A stretch of DNA of 64,000 bases. Source: Bradyrhizobium elkanii USDA 76 (GTDB lineage: Bacteria; Pseudomonadota; Alphaproteobacteria; Rhizobiales; Xanthobacteraceae). Shown piece by piece: positions 53,140 to 63,355 of this stretch. Location: contig NZ_CP066356.1 in the NCBI RefSeq assembly GCF_023278185.1, positions 6,874,001 to 6,938,000 on the forward strand, given 5' to 3'. Every line of letters begins with the position of its first letter. Positions within the stretch are counted from its first letter, which is position 1. The notes under the pieces are model-generated. The model was not told where the DNA came from and ran no database searches. It was given only the letters and a program-made list of their open reading frames with translations. The position numbers and the translations under genes were made by a program.

Positions 53140-56100
53140 CACGCGGCCTCCCGTCCACCGACGCGCGCGACCGGATAGCTGTCGAGCACCTTCGCCAGGA
53201 CCTCCACACCGCTTGCGTCCGTGGGCACGAACATGCGGAGCTTCCAGGAGATGATCTCCCCGAACAGACCATAAGCCCGCAGGCGATCGCGCATCGTGTC
53301 GTTGAGTCCCGACAGTTCGATGCGGGTTGCGCCCATCAATCGGACACGGCGAAGCTGGAGGTCTTCGGCAAGATCGAGGACGATCTGTCCCTCCATCAGC
53401 GCGGCAAAGGCAGCGTCCGGCGTCAACGTGGGCGCATCCGCGGCAAGGACGTTCGCGACCCAGGCGGCGGAGACCTTGCGGCCGATGATGCGTTCGCCCG
53501 CGTCGGTCTGGAGGCGATAAACTCGGCTTGATTCGTTCGGCAGCCGCTTCCAGATGGGTAACAGCAAGCCGGCCACGACGTGGATCGTACTCTCCGAGAA
53601 CTCGGGTAGCTCTGCGAGTTCCGCCACCCAGGCGGCGGCAAAGCGTTCGCGATCCGATTCGGCCCAATGGCTTTCCGCCATCATGTTGAGGGAGACGCTG
53701 TGCTGCTCCATCGGCCGTATCAAGCGGATGCGCCGCTCGATCTCGCCGTCGTCGAGCATGAAACTTGGCGCCGGGAGCTGCACGGCCGCACGGGCCGAGC
53801 GTTCATTGAACAACGGAATCGCGCGATGATCGGAAAGCCGAGCCAGAGCCTCATCGAGACTTAAGGGATGATTGCGCCAGCGCTGGGTCAGCGTAAGCAG
53901 GCGGGTCTGCGCCCCCGTGCCCGGATGGGTGTAGACCGTCCGCCGGTCGCAGACGACAAAGCTCTCGGCGCGGAGCGTTTCCAGCCCAATGTCATAGCTG
54001 CCGGAAGCAACCGCGCCCTCGATCCGAGCCATCAAGAGCTGTTCGAAGGCGGTGAACAGGACGTTCTGTAAGTCGATGGTGAGCGCCAGCAAACGATTGA
54101 GGAAGGTCGTGATCGGCGGCAGCTCATCCCTCAGCCCATTGGCATCGGTCAGTTGCAGGCCTGTCGCATCCTCAAACCTCTCGAGCGAGCAGCCGTCGAT
54201 CCTGCCGCGAACGAGCAACGTGTAGAGTTGACGCAAGGCATCACGCCCGTACCGGCTTTCGAGATTGTCCTCCGGCCGGAACAGGCCCTGCCCTCCGGTC
54301 TGGCGCTGACCGCGTGTGATCGCACCCAGCGTGTCGAGCCGGCGCGCAATGGTGCTGAGAAAGCGTTTTTCGGCCTTGACATCCGTCGCGATGGGACGAA
54401 ACAGCGGCGGCTGCGCCTGATTGGTCCGGTTGGTCCGGCCAAGCCCCTGGATCGCGGCATCGGCCTTCCAGCCGGGCTCGAGCAGGTAATGGACCCGCAA
54501 CCGGCGATTTCGGGCCGACAGTTCGGCATGGTAGCTCCGTCCCGTGCCGCCCGCGTCGGAGAACACGAGGACGCGCTTGACGTCATCCATGAAGGCCGAG
54601 GTTTCCGCGAGATTCGCCGAGCCCGCTCGGCCCTCGACCACCAATCGGCCATGCTTGCGAACGATGCGGCGCGAACGGCCGGTCACTTCGGCGACCATGT
54701 CGGTGCCGAAACGCTGGATGACCTGGTCCAACGCCCCAGGAACAGGCGGCAGCGAGGCGAGCTTTTCGATCAAGCGATCGCGGCGCAAGACAGCCTCCCG
54801 GCTCTCGACCGGTTGGCCGTCGCGATAGACAGGCCGCGAGCAAAGATTACCCTCTGAATCAGTGAAGGGCTCGTAGAGCTGCACCGGGAAGGAATAAGCG
54901 AGATAGTCGAGGACATACTCGCGAGGCGTAATGTCGACCTGGACGTCGCCCCAATCTTCGGTCGGGATCTCGGCCAGGCGACGCTCCATCAGCGCCTCGC
55001 CCGTTGAGACGATCTGAATCACCGCGGCATGGCCGGCGTCGAGATCACGCTCGATCGATTGGATCAGCGAAGGCGTCTTCATCGAGGTCAACAGATGCCC
55101 GAAGAAGCGCTGCTTGGCGCTTTCGAAGGCGGATCGCGCCGCCGATCTGGCCTGTCCGTTCAGCGTTCCGGTTTCGCCGGTGACGTTGGCGGCCCGCATC
55201 GCGGCGTCGAGATTGTTATGGATGATGCTGAACGCGTCAGCATAGGCGTCGTAGATGCGAACCTGCTCGGACGTAAGCTGGTGCTCGACGAGCTCGTACT
55301 CGACGCCCTCATAAGACAGCGAGCGGGCGGCATAGAGACCGAGCGCCTTTAGGTCACGAGCCAGGACCTCCATGGCCGCCACCCCACCCTCCTCGATCGC
55401 CTCGACGAACTCGGCGCGCGTGGCGAACGGGAAGTCCGCGCCGCCCCAGAGCCCGAGGCGTTGCGCATAAGCGAGGTTGTGCACCGTGGTGGCGCCCGTC
55501 GCCGACACATAGACCACCCGAGCATTCGGCAAGGCGTGCTGGAGCCTCAGGCCCGCGCGCCCCTGCTGAGAGGCCGCCTGGTCGCCGCGCTCGCCCTTGC
55601 CCCCGACCGCATTCTGCATGGCATGGCTCTCGTCGAAGATGATCACTCCGTCGAAGTCGGAGCCCAACCATTCAACGATCTGGCTGACACGCGAAAGCTT
55701 CTCGCCGCGCTCGTCGGTGCGTAGCGTGGCATAGGTTGTAAATAGGATGCCTTCCGAAAGCCGGATCGCCGTCCCCTGGCGAAACCGGGACAGCGGCGTC
55801 ACCAGCAGGCGCTCCATGCCGAGCGCCGACCAGTCGCGCTGGGCATCTTCGATCAGCTTGTCGGATTTGCTGATCCAGACCGCACGGCGGCGGCCCTTGA
55901 GCCAATTGTCGAGCAGGATTCCACCGACCTGACGTCCCTTGCCCGCGCCGGTGCCATCGCCCAAGAACCAGCCACGGCGAAAGCGGATGGCATTCTGAGC
56001 GTCCTCGCACGCGGCGGCCACAACATCAAAGGTCGGATCGACCGTCCAGGAGCCTGCCAGGAATTCGGAATGTGCTCCGCCGGCATAAATGACGCTCTCG

Positions 56101-57467
56101 AGCTGAGCGTCCGACAGAAGTCCATCTGTCACCACACGTGGCGGCAGATGCGGACGGTAGGTCGGCTTCGGTGGCGCGACGGATGCCATTGCCGCGGACT
56201 GCACGAGTTTGGTCGGATGTGGATGCGATCCGGAAATCCGGATCGACTGCAATTCGTACTCCTCATAAAGCGCATCGGTCAGTCGGGCGCTTTCCGGCGG
56301 AGACCAATCGACTGTCTCGTAGTTGAGCTCTACGCCTCTTGGCGCCACACGTCCCGACGTGGACGGTAGACACGGTACAGCGGCGGCGGTCGATCTCGCC
56401 TTCGCTGGACCACAACGAATAAGGTCGCGCCCAACCGGCGTAGTGACGACGGGTAGCCTCGACGGCACATGCCGGGCCACCCAGCCAAATAAGGTGGCGA
56501 CATCGCTCGCCATGCCCGGTGAAGCGGGAAAGATTTTCGGATCAGGCGCAGGCAGCTTGTCGATCACAAGCAGCCTTGTGTCCGTTTGTGTCCCGTGCTT
56601 GGCGTAGACGGCGCCGTCAATGGCGGCAGAAAACGCAACCCGCCCGCGTTCCTGGAGACGAACAAAGGCTTCCGTCCATGCCGGATTATCGGGCGCAAGG
56701 CTCTTGCCGACGATGGCGACAAGACGGCCGCCGTCGCAAAGGCGCGCCAAGGCTGAGGTGATGTGCCGGAGAGCTGCGTCCGGCATCGATCGTTCGACAT
56801 TCGCCACAGCCGAGAACGGCGGGTTCATCAAGACGACGCTCGGGGCAACCCTCGCCTCAAGGTGATCATCGATCTGGGCGGCGTCAAAGCGGGTGACCTT
56901 AACGTTGGTGAACAGCTGATCGAGCAATGTCGCGCGCGGCTCGGCCAACTCGTTCAACACCAGGGCGCCGCCCGAAAGCTCGGCAAAGATCGCAAGCAAG
57001 CCTGTCCCTGCCGAGGGCTCGAGAACGCGATCGGCAGGCGTAACGCCCGCCGCCACAGATGCAACAAGGCCGAGCGGAATCGGCGTCGAGAATTGTTGAA
57101 GTGCCTGGCCATCCTCGGAACGCCGCGTATGGGTCGGCAGACAGCTTGCGATCCTTGCGAGCATCGGCAGCATGGCAGCCGTCGAACCCGCCTTGGCGCG
57201 CATGGTCGGGCCGAACTTGCGAAGGAATAGAACGGTCGCCGCCTCGCAGGCGTCATAGGCGGTCTTCCAATTCCAGGCACCGGCCGCGTCCGAGCCGGCG
57301 AAGGCAGCCTCCATGGCGCTGCGCAGGACAGCGGCATCGATGCGACGACCGCGTTCGAGCTCAATCAAGAGCTGCCGTGCGGCGCGGAGAGCCGCAGAGG
57401 TTAGACTTGCAGCGGCACGCATCGAGAGCGGCGCGGCGGCAGCGCCGCCGGTGAGAGATTCGGTCAT
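53139..57467 (-). CDS. Strawberry-notch-type helicase fused to N6-adenine methyltransferase-like domain
   Basis: 1442 residues, the largest gene in the window. The N-terminal third is a methyltransferase-like domain: motif I VLEPSAGTGLLAIFAELSGG near 148-167 and the NPPF catalytic motif at 215-218. The centre has the strawberry-notch/SF2 ATPase: Walker A GDGTGAGKGRQVGGILLDNW, VWISKSDKLIEDA, and DESH box VIIFDESHAMQ. The helicase C-terminal part is SDAGGTGRSYHAEL and GLGRTNRTNQAQPPLFRP. This fusion accompanies conjugative plasmids and ICEs (related proteins are sometimes annotated as methylase/helicase or anti-restriction). It probably protects or remodels incoming DNA; biochemical role is not established. 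Intact. Confidence 0.85.
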   Translation of the reverse strand: MTESLTGGAAAAPLSMRAAASLTSAALRAARQLLIELERGRRIDAAVLRSAMEAAFAGSDAAGAWNWKTAYDACEAATVLFLRKFGPTMRAKAGSTAAMLPMLARIASCLPTHTRRSEDGQALQQFSTPIPLGLVASVAAGVTPADRVLEPSAGTGLLAIFAELSGGALVLNELAEPRATLLDQLFTNVKVTRFDAAQIDDHLEARVAPSVVLMNPPFSAVANVERSMPDAALRHITSALARLCDGGRLVAIVGKSLAPDNPAWTEAFVRLQERGRVAFSAAIDGAVYAKHGTQTDTRLLVIDKLPAPDPKIFPASPGMASDVATLFGWVARHVPSRLPVVTTPVGRDLIRCGPAKARSTAAAVPCLPSTSGRVAPRGVELNYETVDWSPPESARLTDALYEEYELQSIRISGSHPHPTKLVQSAAMASVAPPKPTYRPHLPPRVVTDGLLSDAQLESVIYAGGAHSEFLAGSWTVDPTFDVVAAACEDAQNAIRFRRGWFLGDGTGAGKGRQVGGILLDNWLKGRRRAVWISKSDKLIEDAQRDWSALGMERLLVTPLSRFRQGTAIRLSEGILFTTYATLRTDERGEKLSRVSQIVEWLGSDFDGVIIFDESHAMQNAVGGKGERGDQAASQQGRAGLRLQHALPNARVVYVSATGATTVHNLAYAQRLGLWGGADFPFATRAEFVEAIEEGGVAAMEVLARDLKALGLYAARSLSYEGVEYELVEHQLTSEQVRIYDAYADAFSIIHNNLDAAMRAANVTGETGTLNGQARSAARSAFESAKQRFFGHLLTSMKTPSLIQSIERDLDAGHAAVIQIVSTGEALMERRLAEIPTEDWGDVQVDITPREYVLDYLAYSFPVQLYEPFTDSEGNLCSRPVYRDGQPVESREAVLRRDRLIEKLASLPPVPGALDQVIQRFGTDMVAEVTGRSRRIVRKHGRLVVEGRAGSANLAETSAFMDDVKRVLVFSDAGGTGRSYHAELSARNRRLRVHYLLEPGWKADAAIQGLGRTNRTNQAQPPLFRPIATDVKAEKRFLSTIARRLDTLGAITRGQRQTGGQGLFRPEDNLESRYGRDALRQLYTLLVRGRIDGCSLERFEDATGLQLTDANGLRDELPPITTFLNRLLALTIDLQNVLFTAFEQLLMARIEGAVASGSYDIGLETLRAESFVVCDRRTVYTHPGTGAQTRLLTLTQRWRNHPLSLDEALARLSDHRAIPLFNERSARAAVQLPAPSFMLDDGEIERRIRLIRPMEQHSVSLNMMAESHWAESDRERFAAAWVAELAELPEFSESTIHVVAGLLLPIWKRLPNESSRVYRLQTDAGERIIGRKVSAAWVANVLAADAPTLTPDAAFAALMEGQIVLDLAEDLQLRRVRLMGATRIELSGLNDTMRDRLRAYGLFGEIISWKLRMFVPTDASGVEVLAKVLDSYPVARVGGREAA

Positions 57468-57713
57468 GGCAGGATGTCTTTCGGAGAGCGGGAACGGGTC
57501 GAGCCGGCTGGCGCTCTCTCTGGACCGTGCCGGCTCAAACCCGTCTCGGCCGCTCTCTGCCTCTCAGGAGGCGGCCGCGCGCCCTCACGCCGCGCCACCA
57601 CATTCGGCCGGGCGACAAGACGAAATCACTGCCGGACACGGCGTGGACGGGCGCGGGATGAGACGTGCGAAGGAAGGCGTACGGGACGGCCGGAGCCGTC
57701 CCGCGATGAGGCG

Positions 57714-59840
57714 TCATTCGGCGGCATCGAGCTGTGGTTCAGCCTCGTCGCCACCCTCCTCCTGCCCTTCGTTGGCGAGGAATTCGGGGAGCGAGCCAGC
57801 CTCCCCTTCCTGTTCGACTGGCGAGGCGGTGGCGTCGACCAGGCGCAGCAGCTCCGGCAACCAGCCCGAACCCTCGAGAAGACGCTCGGCCTCGCTGGCC
57901 ATCTCGGACTTCTTCAGGTGATCGATCAATTGCGCGGACGATTCACCTCGCGCCTCCCGCACCGCCTCCAGGATACGCGGCTTGGTGACGCGGCCGAGAT
58001 AGTTGTCAACAGTCGGTCGCCAGCCGGACTGAACCATGTCGAGGCCGACAGCACGCGCCAGCACATCGGCCTGATCGAACCGAGAGCAGACGCCGTGAGC
58101 ATAGACACGGCCCTGATTGTAACGGTTGGCCGGCTCATGGACGGCGTTGACCGCAAATGACGCACAGTGAGCGAACAGGGATGCCTGTGCGGCACCGTCA
58201 AGGGCCGTGAGCGCATCCCAGAGATCGTTCTCGCTCTTGGGCAGCCGGGCCTTCCAGGACTCGTGCCGGGCCTCAACTGCCTTGGCAGATGCGCTTTCCC
58301 TGAGCCCGGCAGCTTGAGCGGGAAAGGTCGGCGTACGAAGTCCGATCTCCAGACATGTGTTGGACGATCCGTACCGGTAAAAGGCCGTCAGCACGAAATT
58401 GTGCAGCACCGCCTGGAACGCGATTGCCGGATGTTGTGCCAGCGCGTCCCGCAATGCCAACGTACGATGCGCCGTCAGTTCGGTGATGAGTCGATCCGGC
58501 AACGGCCTTGCCGCATCCTCATCATGCTCCTCCGGCTCGGTCGATGCACCGGCGAGCGAAATCGCCGTGCCCTGGACCGAAGCACCGGGCTCCTGCCCTT
58601 CAGTCACCGCTACATCGGTGCCTCGCTCGCCTTCGACACCGGTCGCAGGCTCCTCGTCCTCCGGTCGGACATAACCCCGATTGACAGAAAGCCGCCCTTC
58701 GCAATCGATGCTGACGAAGACGCCGGCTCTGGCCATCTGGTCCGGCTCGAAGATGTCCGGCCGGTTGTTGAACGCTTCGAGCGCCTGCTCGAGTTCGCCG
58801 AGCCGCGCGTCCACCTCACCGGGCAGTTCGTCAGCGCCTTCAAATCTTGCCTCAAGCGCGTCGTATTCCGCCTGGAGAGTATCGAAGCGCGCCTGCTCCT
58901 CGGCGGTGAGAGCCGCCGGATCTGCCTCGAGCCGGCGGAGCCCGTGGTCATGGCCGTAGGGAAAGCTGGCGGCGGTCACCTCTATCCACTTCCAGCCTTC
59001 GGCGGCGATCGCCTCAGCTTCTGCCCGCAACTTCTCAGCCACGAGACGCTCCAGCAGCGCAACGTCCTCGAGCCAGCCGCCGCCATCTTCTTCGAAGAGA
59101 TCGCGCAGCACGCCGCCGCCGGCCGCTTCATAGGCGGCGAGGCCGACAAATCGGGCGCGCCTGTCGGACACCCGCACCGCACGCTCGGTCAGGAGGCGCC
59201 TGATCTGATACGGCTCGTCATAACCCGACTTGCTGACGGTCTCCCAGACCTGTTCCTGCCGGCCGTGATCGGCGGTAACCGAGAACGCCATCAACTGTTC
59301 GAGCGACATGCCGTCGTCGGCGTAAACCTCGAGCAGCTTCGGGGACACCGCCGCAAGCCGCAGCCGCTGCTTCACGACGTTGACGGATACAAAGAAGATG
59401 GCCGCGACATCTTCCTCGGACCGCCCTTGCTCGCGCAGGGTCTGGAATGCGCGAAACTGGTCCAGGGGATGAAGCGCGACGCGGTGCACGTTCTCGGCGA
59501 GCGAGTCTTCTTCCGCGGTGATCACGTCACCCATGTCACTGACGATGCATGGGACCGGCTCGGCCTTCGCCAGACGCTTCTGCTTGACCAGGAGCTCAAG
59601 TGCGCGATAGCGGCGACCTCCGGCCGGCACCTCGAACATGCCGGTTTCCCGGCCTTCGTCGTCGAGGACAGGCCGGACGTTGAGACTTTGCAGCAGGGAG
59701 CGCCGGGCGATGTCCTCGGCGAGATCCTCGATCGAGATGCCGGCTTTGAGGCGCCGCACATTGTTCTGGCTCAAGATGAGTTTGCTGAAGGGAATGTCGC
59801 GCGACGACGACAGCTTGATCTTCTGAACGGCCTTTGCCAT
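57714..59840 (-). CDS. ParB/RepB/Spo0J-like nuclease-domain protein
   Basis: 708 residues. The N-terminal ParB domain is SSRDIPFSKLILSQNNVRRL, then SIEDLAEDIARRSLLQSLNV and FEVPAGGRRYRALELLV (the GGRRYRA nucleotide-binding box). Then ENVHRVALHPLDQFRAFQTLREQG and the HTH with FFVSVNVVKQRLRLAAVSPK. The long C-terminal region is acidic and helical, typical of the ICE/plasmid-type large ParB proteins rather than chromosomal ParB. It probably binds DNA for element maintenance or regulation; its partner ParA is missing in this window. It precedes the strawberry-notch gene in the conserved order with 246 bases between. Intact. Confidence 0.88.
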   Translation of the reverse strand: MAKAVQKIKLSSSRDIPFSKLILSQNNVRRLKAGISIEDLAEDIARRSLLQSLNVRPVLDDEGRETGMFEVPAGGRRYRALELLVKQKRLAKAEPVPCIVSDMGDVITAEEDSLAENVHRVALHPLDQFRAFQTLREQGRSEEDVAAIFFVSVNVVKQRLRLAAVSPKLLEVYADDGMSLEQLMAFSVTADHGRQEQVWETVSKSGYDEPYQIRRLLTERAVRVSDRRARFVGLAAYEAAGGGVLRDLFEEDGGGWLEDVALLERLVAEKLRAEAEAIAAEGWKWIEVTAASFPYGHDHGLRRLEADPAALTAEEQARFDTLQAEYDALEARFEGADELPGEVDARLGELEQALEAFNNRPDIFEPDQMARAGVFVSIDCEGRLSVNRGYVRPEDEEPATGVEGERGTDVAVTEGQEPGASVQGTAISLAGASTEPEEHDEDAARPLPDRLITELTAHRTLALRDALAQHPAIAFQAVLHNFVLTAFYRYGSSNTCLEIGLRTPTFPAQAAGLRESASAKAVEARHESWKARLPKSENDLWDALTALDGAAQASLFAHCASFAVNAVHEPANRYNQGRVYAHGVCSRFDQADVLARAVGLDMVQSGWRPTVDNYLGRVTKPRILEAVREARGESSAQLIDHLKKSEMASEAERLLEGSGWLPELLRLVDATASPVEQEGEAGSLPEFLANEGQEEGGDEAEPQLDAAE

Positions 59841-60257
59841 GTCAGTTTCTCCGAAACGGGCGGCCGGGAGCCTCTCTCTCGGCCTCCAACCCGTTCACGA
59901 ACATGCCTGCCCCTCTCTCGCTCTCGCGTTCTTGCTGGCGCAATGGCGGTGGTCGGCGGCTGCCGCGCTATCGGAAAACTGAGTTGCCCGAGCTCGGATG
60001 CGATCCAGTTCACCTCTCGTTTCAGAAGTCGAGGTCACGTGGGTCGAAGCTGCAAGCGAGTATCGCGACACTTGGCGTGCATCTTTCGGTGCCGCGCCGG
60101 TTTTGGCGACGGCGCTACGGTCTCCGAGCCGCCGCGGAATTGCCGGCCCGCGACGGACATCAACGTCTCCCCGAGAGGCAGCGCCATCCCCGAACTGGTG
60201 AGCCGGAAGAGCGCAGACGAGCCAAGCCGGAGAACGGAATCCCCGGCTTGGCCGCAA

Positions 60258-61451
60258 TTACGCCACGCGGTCGAGCAACTTCTTGGCCTTGGCCTCCATG
60301 TCCAGGCGGACATCCTGATGCGGCCTGTCGCGCGCGACGGCGGTGATGCCCTGCATGAAATCGAAGATGCTTTCAGGCGGGCGGCCTTCCTCCGCCAGCA
60401 CCGCCTCAATCACCTTGCCTGTCTCGGCCTTGGAGAAGCCGCGGCGGCGCAGAAACTCGGTGCGATCCTCGTCGCTGCGTGCCACGATCCGCTCGCGGGC
60501 GGCCTTGATGCCGTTGACAAAGGGCATGGGTGAGGAGTCGGCGAAGTTCAACAGTGCCGGGGCTGCCTCGTGAGCAAAGCGGGAGGCTGCGTATTTGGAA
60601 TGGCGGATGGTCATCTCCTCGAAATCTTCCACGCCCCACAGATTGCGGTTCTGACAAACCGCACGAAGATAGAAGCTCGCCATGCCGAGCGTCTTCGCGC
60701 CAACTTCCGAGTTCCAGCAATAGAAGCCTCGGAAATAAAGGTCGGGCGAGCCGTCCCGGAGACGACCGGCCTCGATCGGATTCAGATCATCGACCAGAAA
60801 CAGGAAAACGTCCCTGTCCGACGCGTAGAGGGTCGTCGTGTCCTTGGAAATGTCGACGCGGGGATTGTAGATGCCACTTGACCAGTCGAGCGCACCAGGC
60901 ACCTTCCACCGTGTATCGCCTGTGCCATTGCCAGCGATGCGTTGTACGGCCTCAACCAGCTCGTGGTCGTAGATCCGGCCATAGTCGGGACCGGTGACAG
61001 CGCGAAGCTCGATGCGGCTATCCTCGGTCTCGAGCGTTTTGATCTGCTCGACGCGAGTGGCGGTCAGGCCATATTGCAGGTTGATTGCTGCGAGCGCCGC
61101 GGGGAGCTGCCGCAGGTAGGTGGCCGGAGCGCCAACCTGGCTTGCAAGCTGGCCGAAGCTCCAGTGGGTCGGGGCGAGCGGCGTGTCCGAGCCGGGCAGC
61201 ATCAAGGCCAGGCGCTCAGGATCGGCACGGTTTGCCTCGACATGGATGAGCGCGCTTTCGACCACGCGCGTCCGGCTGCGGTCCGCGCGCTCGCGCACCG
61301 TGCAGGCCAGTTCGTTGAGCGACAGATAGCGCTCATCCGCCGGACGACAGAACCACTCCGAGGACACCCGACCAATGCGCTCGCCGCGGCTCACATCCAC
61401 TCTGTAACCGAAACTGGCGTTGCGGCTGGCATCAACAATTTGCGTATTCAT
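60258..61451 (-). CDS. DUF932 domain-containing protein
   Basis: 397 residues from MNTQIVDASRNASFGYRVDV, chosen because GGAGG lies just upstream. DUF932 signatures include SFGQLASQVGAPATYLRQLP, VTGPDYGRIYDHELVEAVQRI, VFLFLVDDLNPIEAGRLRDG and RGFYCWNSEVGAKTLGMASFYLRAVCQN. Related phage and plasmid proteins are often called phage/plasmid-like or anti-restriction associated; the function is not known. Conserved block partner of DUF736, ParB and the strawberry-notch protein. The 417 bases between it and parB (59841-60257) hold no gene I can support. Confidence 0.85.
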   Translation of the reverse strand: MNTQIVDASRNASFGYRVDVSRGERIGRVSSEWFCRPADERYLSLNELACTVRERADRSRTRVVESALIHVEANRADPERLALMLPGSDTPLAPTHWSFGQLASQVGAPATYLRQLPAALAAINLQYGLTATRVEQIKTLETEDSRIELRAVTGPDYGRIYDHELVEAVQRIAGNGTGDTRWKVPGALDWSSGIYNPRVDISKDTTTLYASDRDVFLFLVDDLNPIEAGRLRDGSPDLYFRGFYCWNSEVGAKTLGMASFYLRAVCQNRNLWGVEDFEEMTIRHSKYAASRFAHEAAPALLNFADSSPMPFVNGIKAARERIVARSDEDRTEFLRRRGFSKAETGKVIEAVLAEEGRPPESIFDFMQGITAVARDRPHQDVRLDMEAKAKKLLDRVA

Positions 61452-61714
61452 GGGAGCAACCTCCATGACGGGCGCCGGAAGACTCTCCTCCGACCCTTAA
61501 CCCGTCATGGCCAAGGCCAATCCCCTCTGCCTCTCCTGTATCGTCGGTCGCCAACGGCAACGTCCAAGACGTGCGACCAAGGCCTTCTACCAAGGCCCTC
61601 GACCAAGACCCGCGACGGCGACATCCGCCGCGCCGCAGCTTCCGTCAGGGATGGAAGCCCGAAGGGTGAAAACCCGGCGCAAGCCGGGTTTCAGCGCCAG
61701 CCGACAGCCCGGTC

Positions 61715-62110
61715 CCGCAGGGAGACGGCAATAAACTCAGCCAACGCTTGACAAGACATTTTGAACATGAGCGGGCAGAAGTCCGACGTCCCTGGCAGAT
61801 TGTTGCGGACGCGATGCCGTATCGAATTCTGCCCGGAGTTCGCGAACTGGAGTTCGGTATCGACATAGGAGATTTTGTCCGCCGTGGGCAGATTGAGTTC
61901 GCGTCCCAACAGCCATTCATAGAGAAACCGGATGCGACGCGTGTAGAGCCCGGTCGGCGTCTGCTTCACAAGCTCCGCAATCTCCTCCTTGCCGCACGGC
62001 GAGGAAAAGCCGCTTCAGGATGGCGAGCTCTATTGCTTCGTTCTTGAGCGCAAAAGTCAGATTTCTCTCAAGGGTCGCGGCAGGCGCATGACGCGGCGTG
62101 TAGATGCGCC
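61715..62110 (-). pseudogene. Fic-family protein N-terminal remnant, frameshifted
   Basis: On the minus strand two frames join to a Fic-type N-terminal domain. First LERNLTFALKNEAIELAILKRLF (about 62067-62007), then after a shift TPTGLYTRRIRFLYEWLLG and NLPGTSDFCPLMF. The conserved Fic catalytic HPFxxGN(G/K)R region is absent. It sits between DUF932 and DUF736, as a decayed accessory gene. Confidence 0.65.
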
Positions 62111-62434
62111 ATCTTCTCACAGTCGAGCGCGAGCGGCCGGCTGTTTGCGCTTTTGCAATTCGAGGACGAGAAGGTTCTTGCCCAAAGCCAGGCCCGCCTT
62201 CGCCGACTCGCTCCGCCTCGCAGAAGGCCGCGCTTATGCGCGCACAGGCGGCGACGAACGCCCCCGTGTTTGAAGCCGCTAAGACGCGCGCAAAACCTGG
62301 GCGGGGGGCCGGCGCCGGAGGAGCCGGCCCAGATCGATCCGTGCAACCTATCCAACAGCGAGATATTCTCGCTGGCTCGCGCAGAAAAAAGAACCCCGCC
62401 CAATAGTCTGGGCGGGGCTCTGAAGGATCGAGGC

Positions 62435-62755
62435 TCACTCGCCGTTCTTGCGCGGGCGCGACCACAGCAGCGTGTAGCCCTCGCCGCCTTCGTCGTCGAA
62501 CAGGTTCGCGTAGATCGGTGCGTTGAACGAGGGGTCGTCGAGCTTGAGCGAGAGGTAATCGCGGCCCTCTTCGGAGCGCTTCGACCAGGCTGCGCCGATC
62601 TCGGCCCGGCCTACATAGATGCGGTGGCTCGGAGCGTTGTCGTTGGAGCGGTTGGTCTCGGCGACGATGCGGACGCCCTTGGCTTGCAGGCTCAGGGTGA
62701 CAATCTCGCCCTGGAAATCGTTGCCCAGCTTCTTGAAAGAACCGATGTTAGCCAT
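62435..62755 (-). CDS. DUF736 domain-containing protein
   Basis: 106 residues from MANIGSFKKLGNDFQGEIV, preceded by ACAGGAGAAGTGAC. It is a small beta-rich single-domain protein: TLSLQAKGVRIVAE, SHRIYVGRAEIGAAWSKRS and DYLSLKLDDPSFNAPIYANL, ending SRPRKNGE. DUF736 genes head the maintenance block of Rhizobiales plasmids and ICEs; function unknown, ssDNA or nucleotide binding has been suggested only by context. Intact, first gene of the block DUF736-DUF932-ParB-SNO-Toprim-DUF2493. Confidence 0.88.
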   Translation of the reverse strand: MANIGSFKKLGNDFQGEIVTLSLQAKGVRIVAETNRSNDNAPSHRIYVGRAEIGAAWSKRSEEGRDYLSLKLDDPSFNAPIYANLFDDEGGEGYTLLWSRPRKNGE

Positions 62756-63129
62756 GTCACTTCTCCTGTTGTGTTTCGAGCCCGCGACCACCGCGGCCTC
62801 GATGGCGATCTAAAGGCCGAGGACGATCGGCGACGCACCCGTTCGGGCCGGAGCGCAGCGGAGGACGTCGTTGTGGCGACTTTCTTGTCTCGCGAGGAAT
62901 GGGCGAAGCCCAGGGGAAGAAAGTCGCATCAACGGCGTTGCGGCTCAGACGATCGAGGCAAAGCCGGTCTTCGGCCAGATCAAGCCATCAAAGAGGCCAC
63001 GTGCGTCCGCGTGCTGAAGCGCAATTTCAAGGAGAAGATTGGCCAATCTCGGTTCAGCTGTACAAGATGTTGGAACGATTCAGCGAAGAAAGAGAAACGA
63101 TCTGCTGCAAAGGACGGTATCGTCCGTGA

Positions 63130-63331
63130 ACGAACATCGAGAGCGCGCAATCCGCCACCGCGACGAGTGGGCTAGGCCGAGATTGCTGCAGCCTGGTCGA
63201 AGCGCACCGAAGAGGCGGATTTGCTTCTCGTTCTCGTCATCTTGCCCCCGCATTCAACGAACCGATCTACCCGAACTTGCTCGACGAGGAAGGAGACGAA
63301 GGATCATCCCTCGCGTGTGGCGGCCGTGAGA
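63130..63331 (+). pseudogene. Degenerate second DUF736 copy, opposite strand
   Basis: On the plus strand AEIAAAWSKRTEEADL (from about 63177) mirrors AEIGAAWSKRSEEGRD of the intact protein. After a frame change, PAFNEPIYPNLLDEEGDEG mirrors PSFNAPIYANLFDDEGGEG, and RENG ends it. Two or more shifts and a stop make it a relic. It lies head-to-tail with a relic of the 143-aa membrane protein. Confidence 0.65.
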
Positions 63332-63355
63332 ATGGTTGAGGCGGCTCCGCCAAGT

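Noticed and set aside
58167..60533. 788-codon plus-strand frame opposite ParB
   Set aside because: Antisense shadow; the minus strand carries clear ParB motifs.
62900..63060. Transposase fragment with PVFGQIK
   Set aside because: One seven-residue match to IS1182-type C-termini is too little to annotate.
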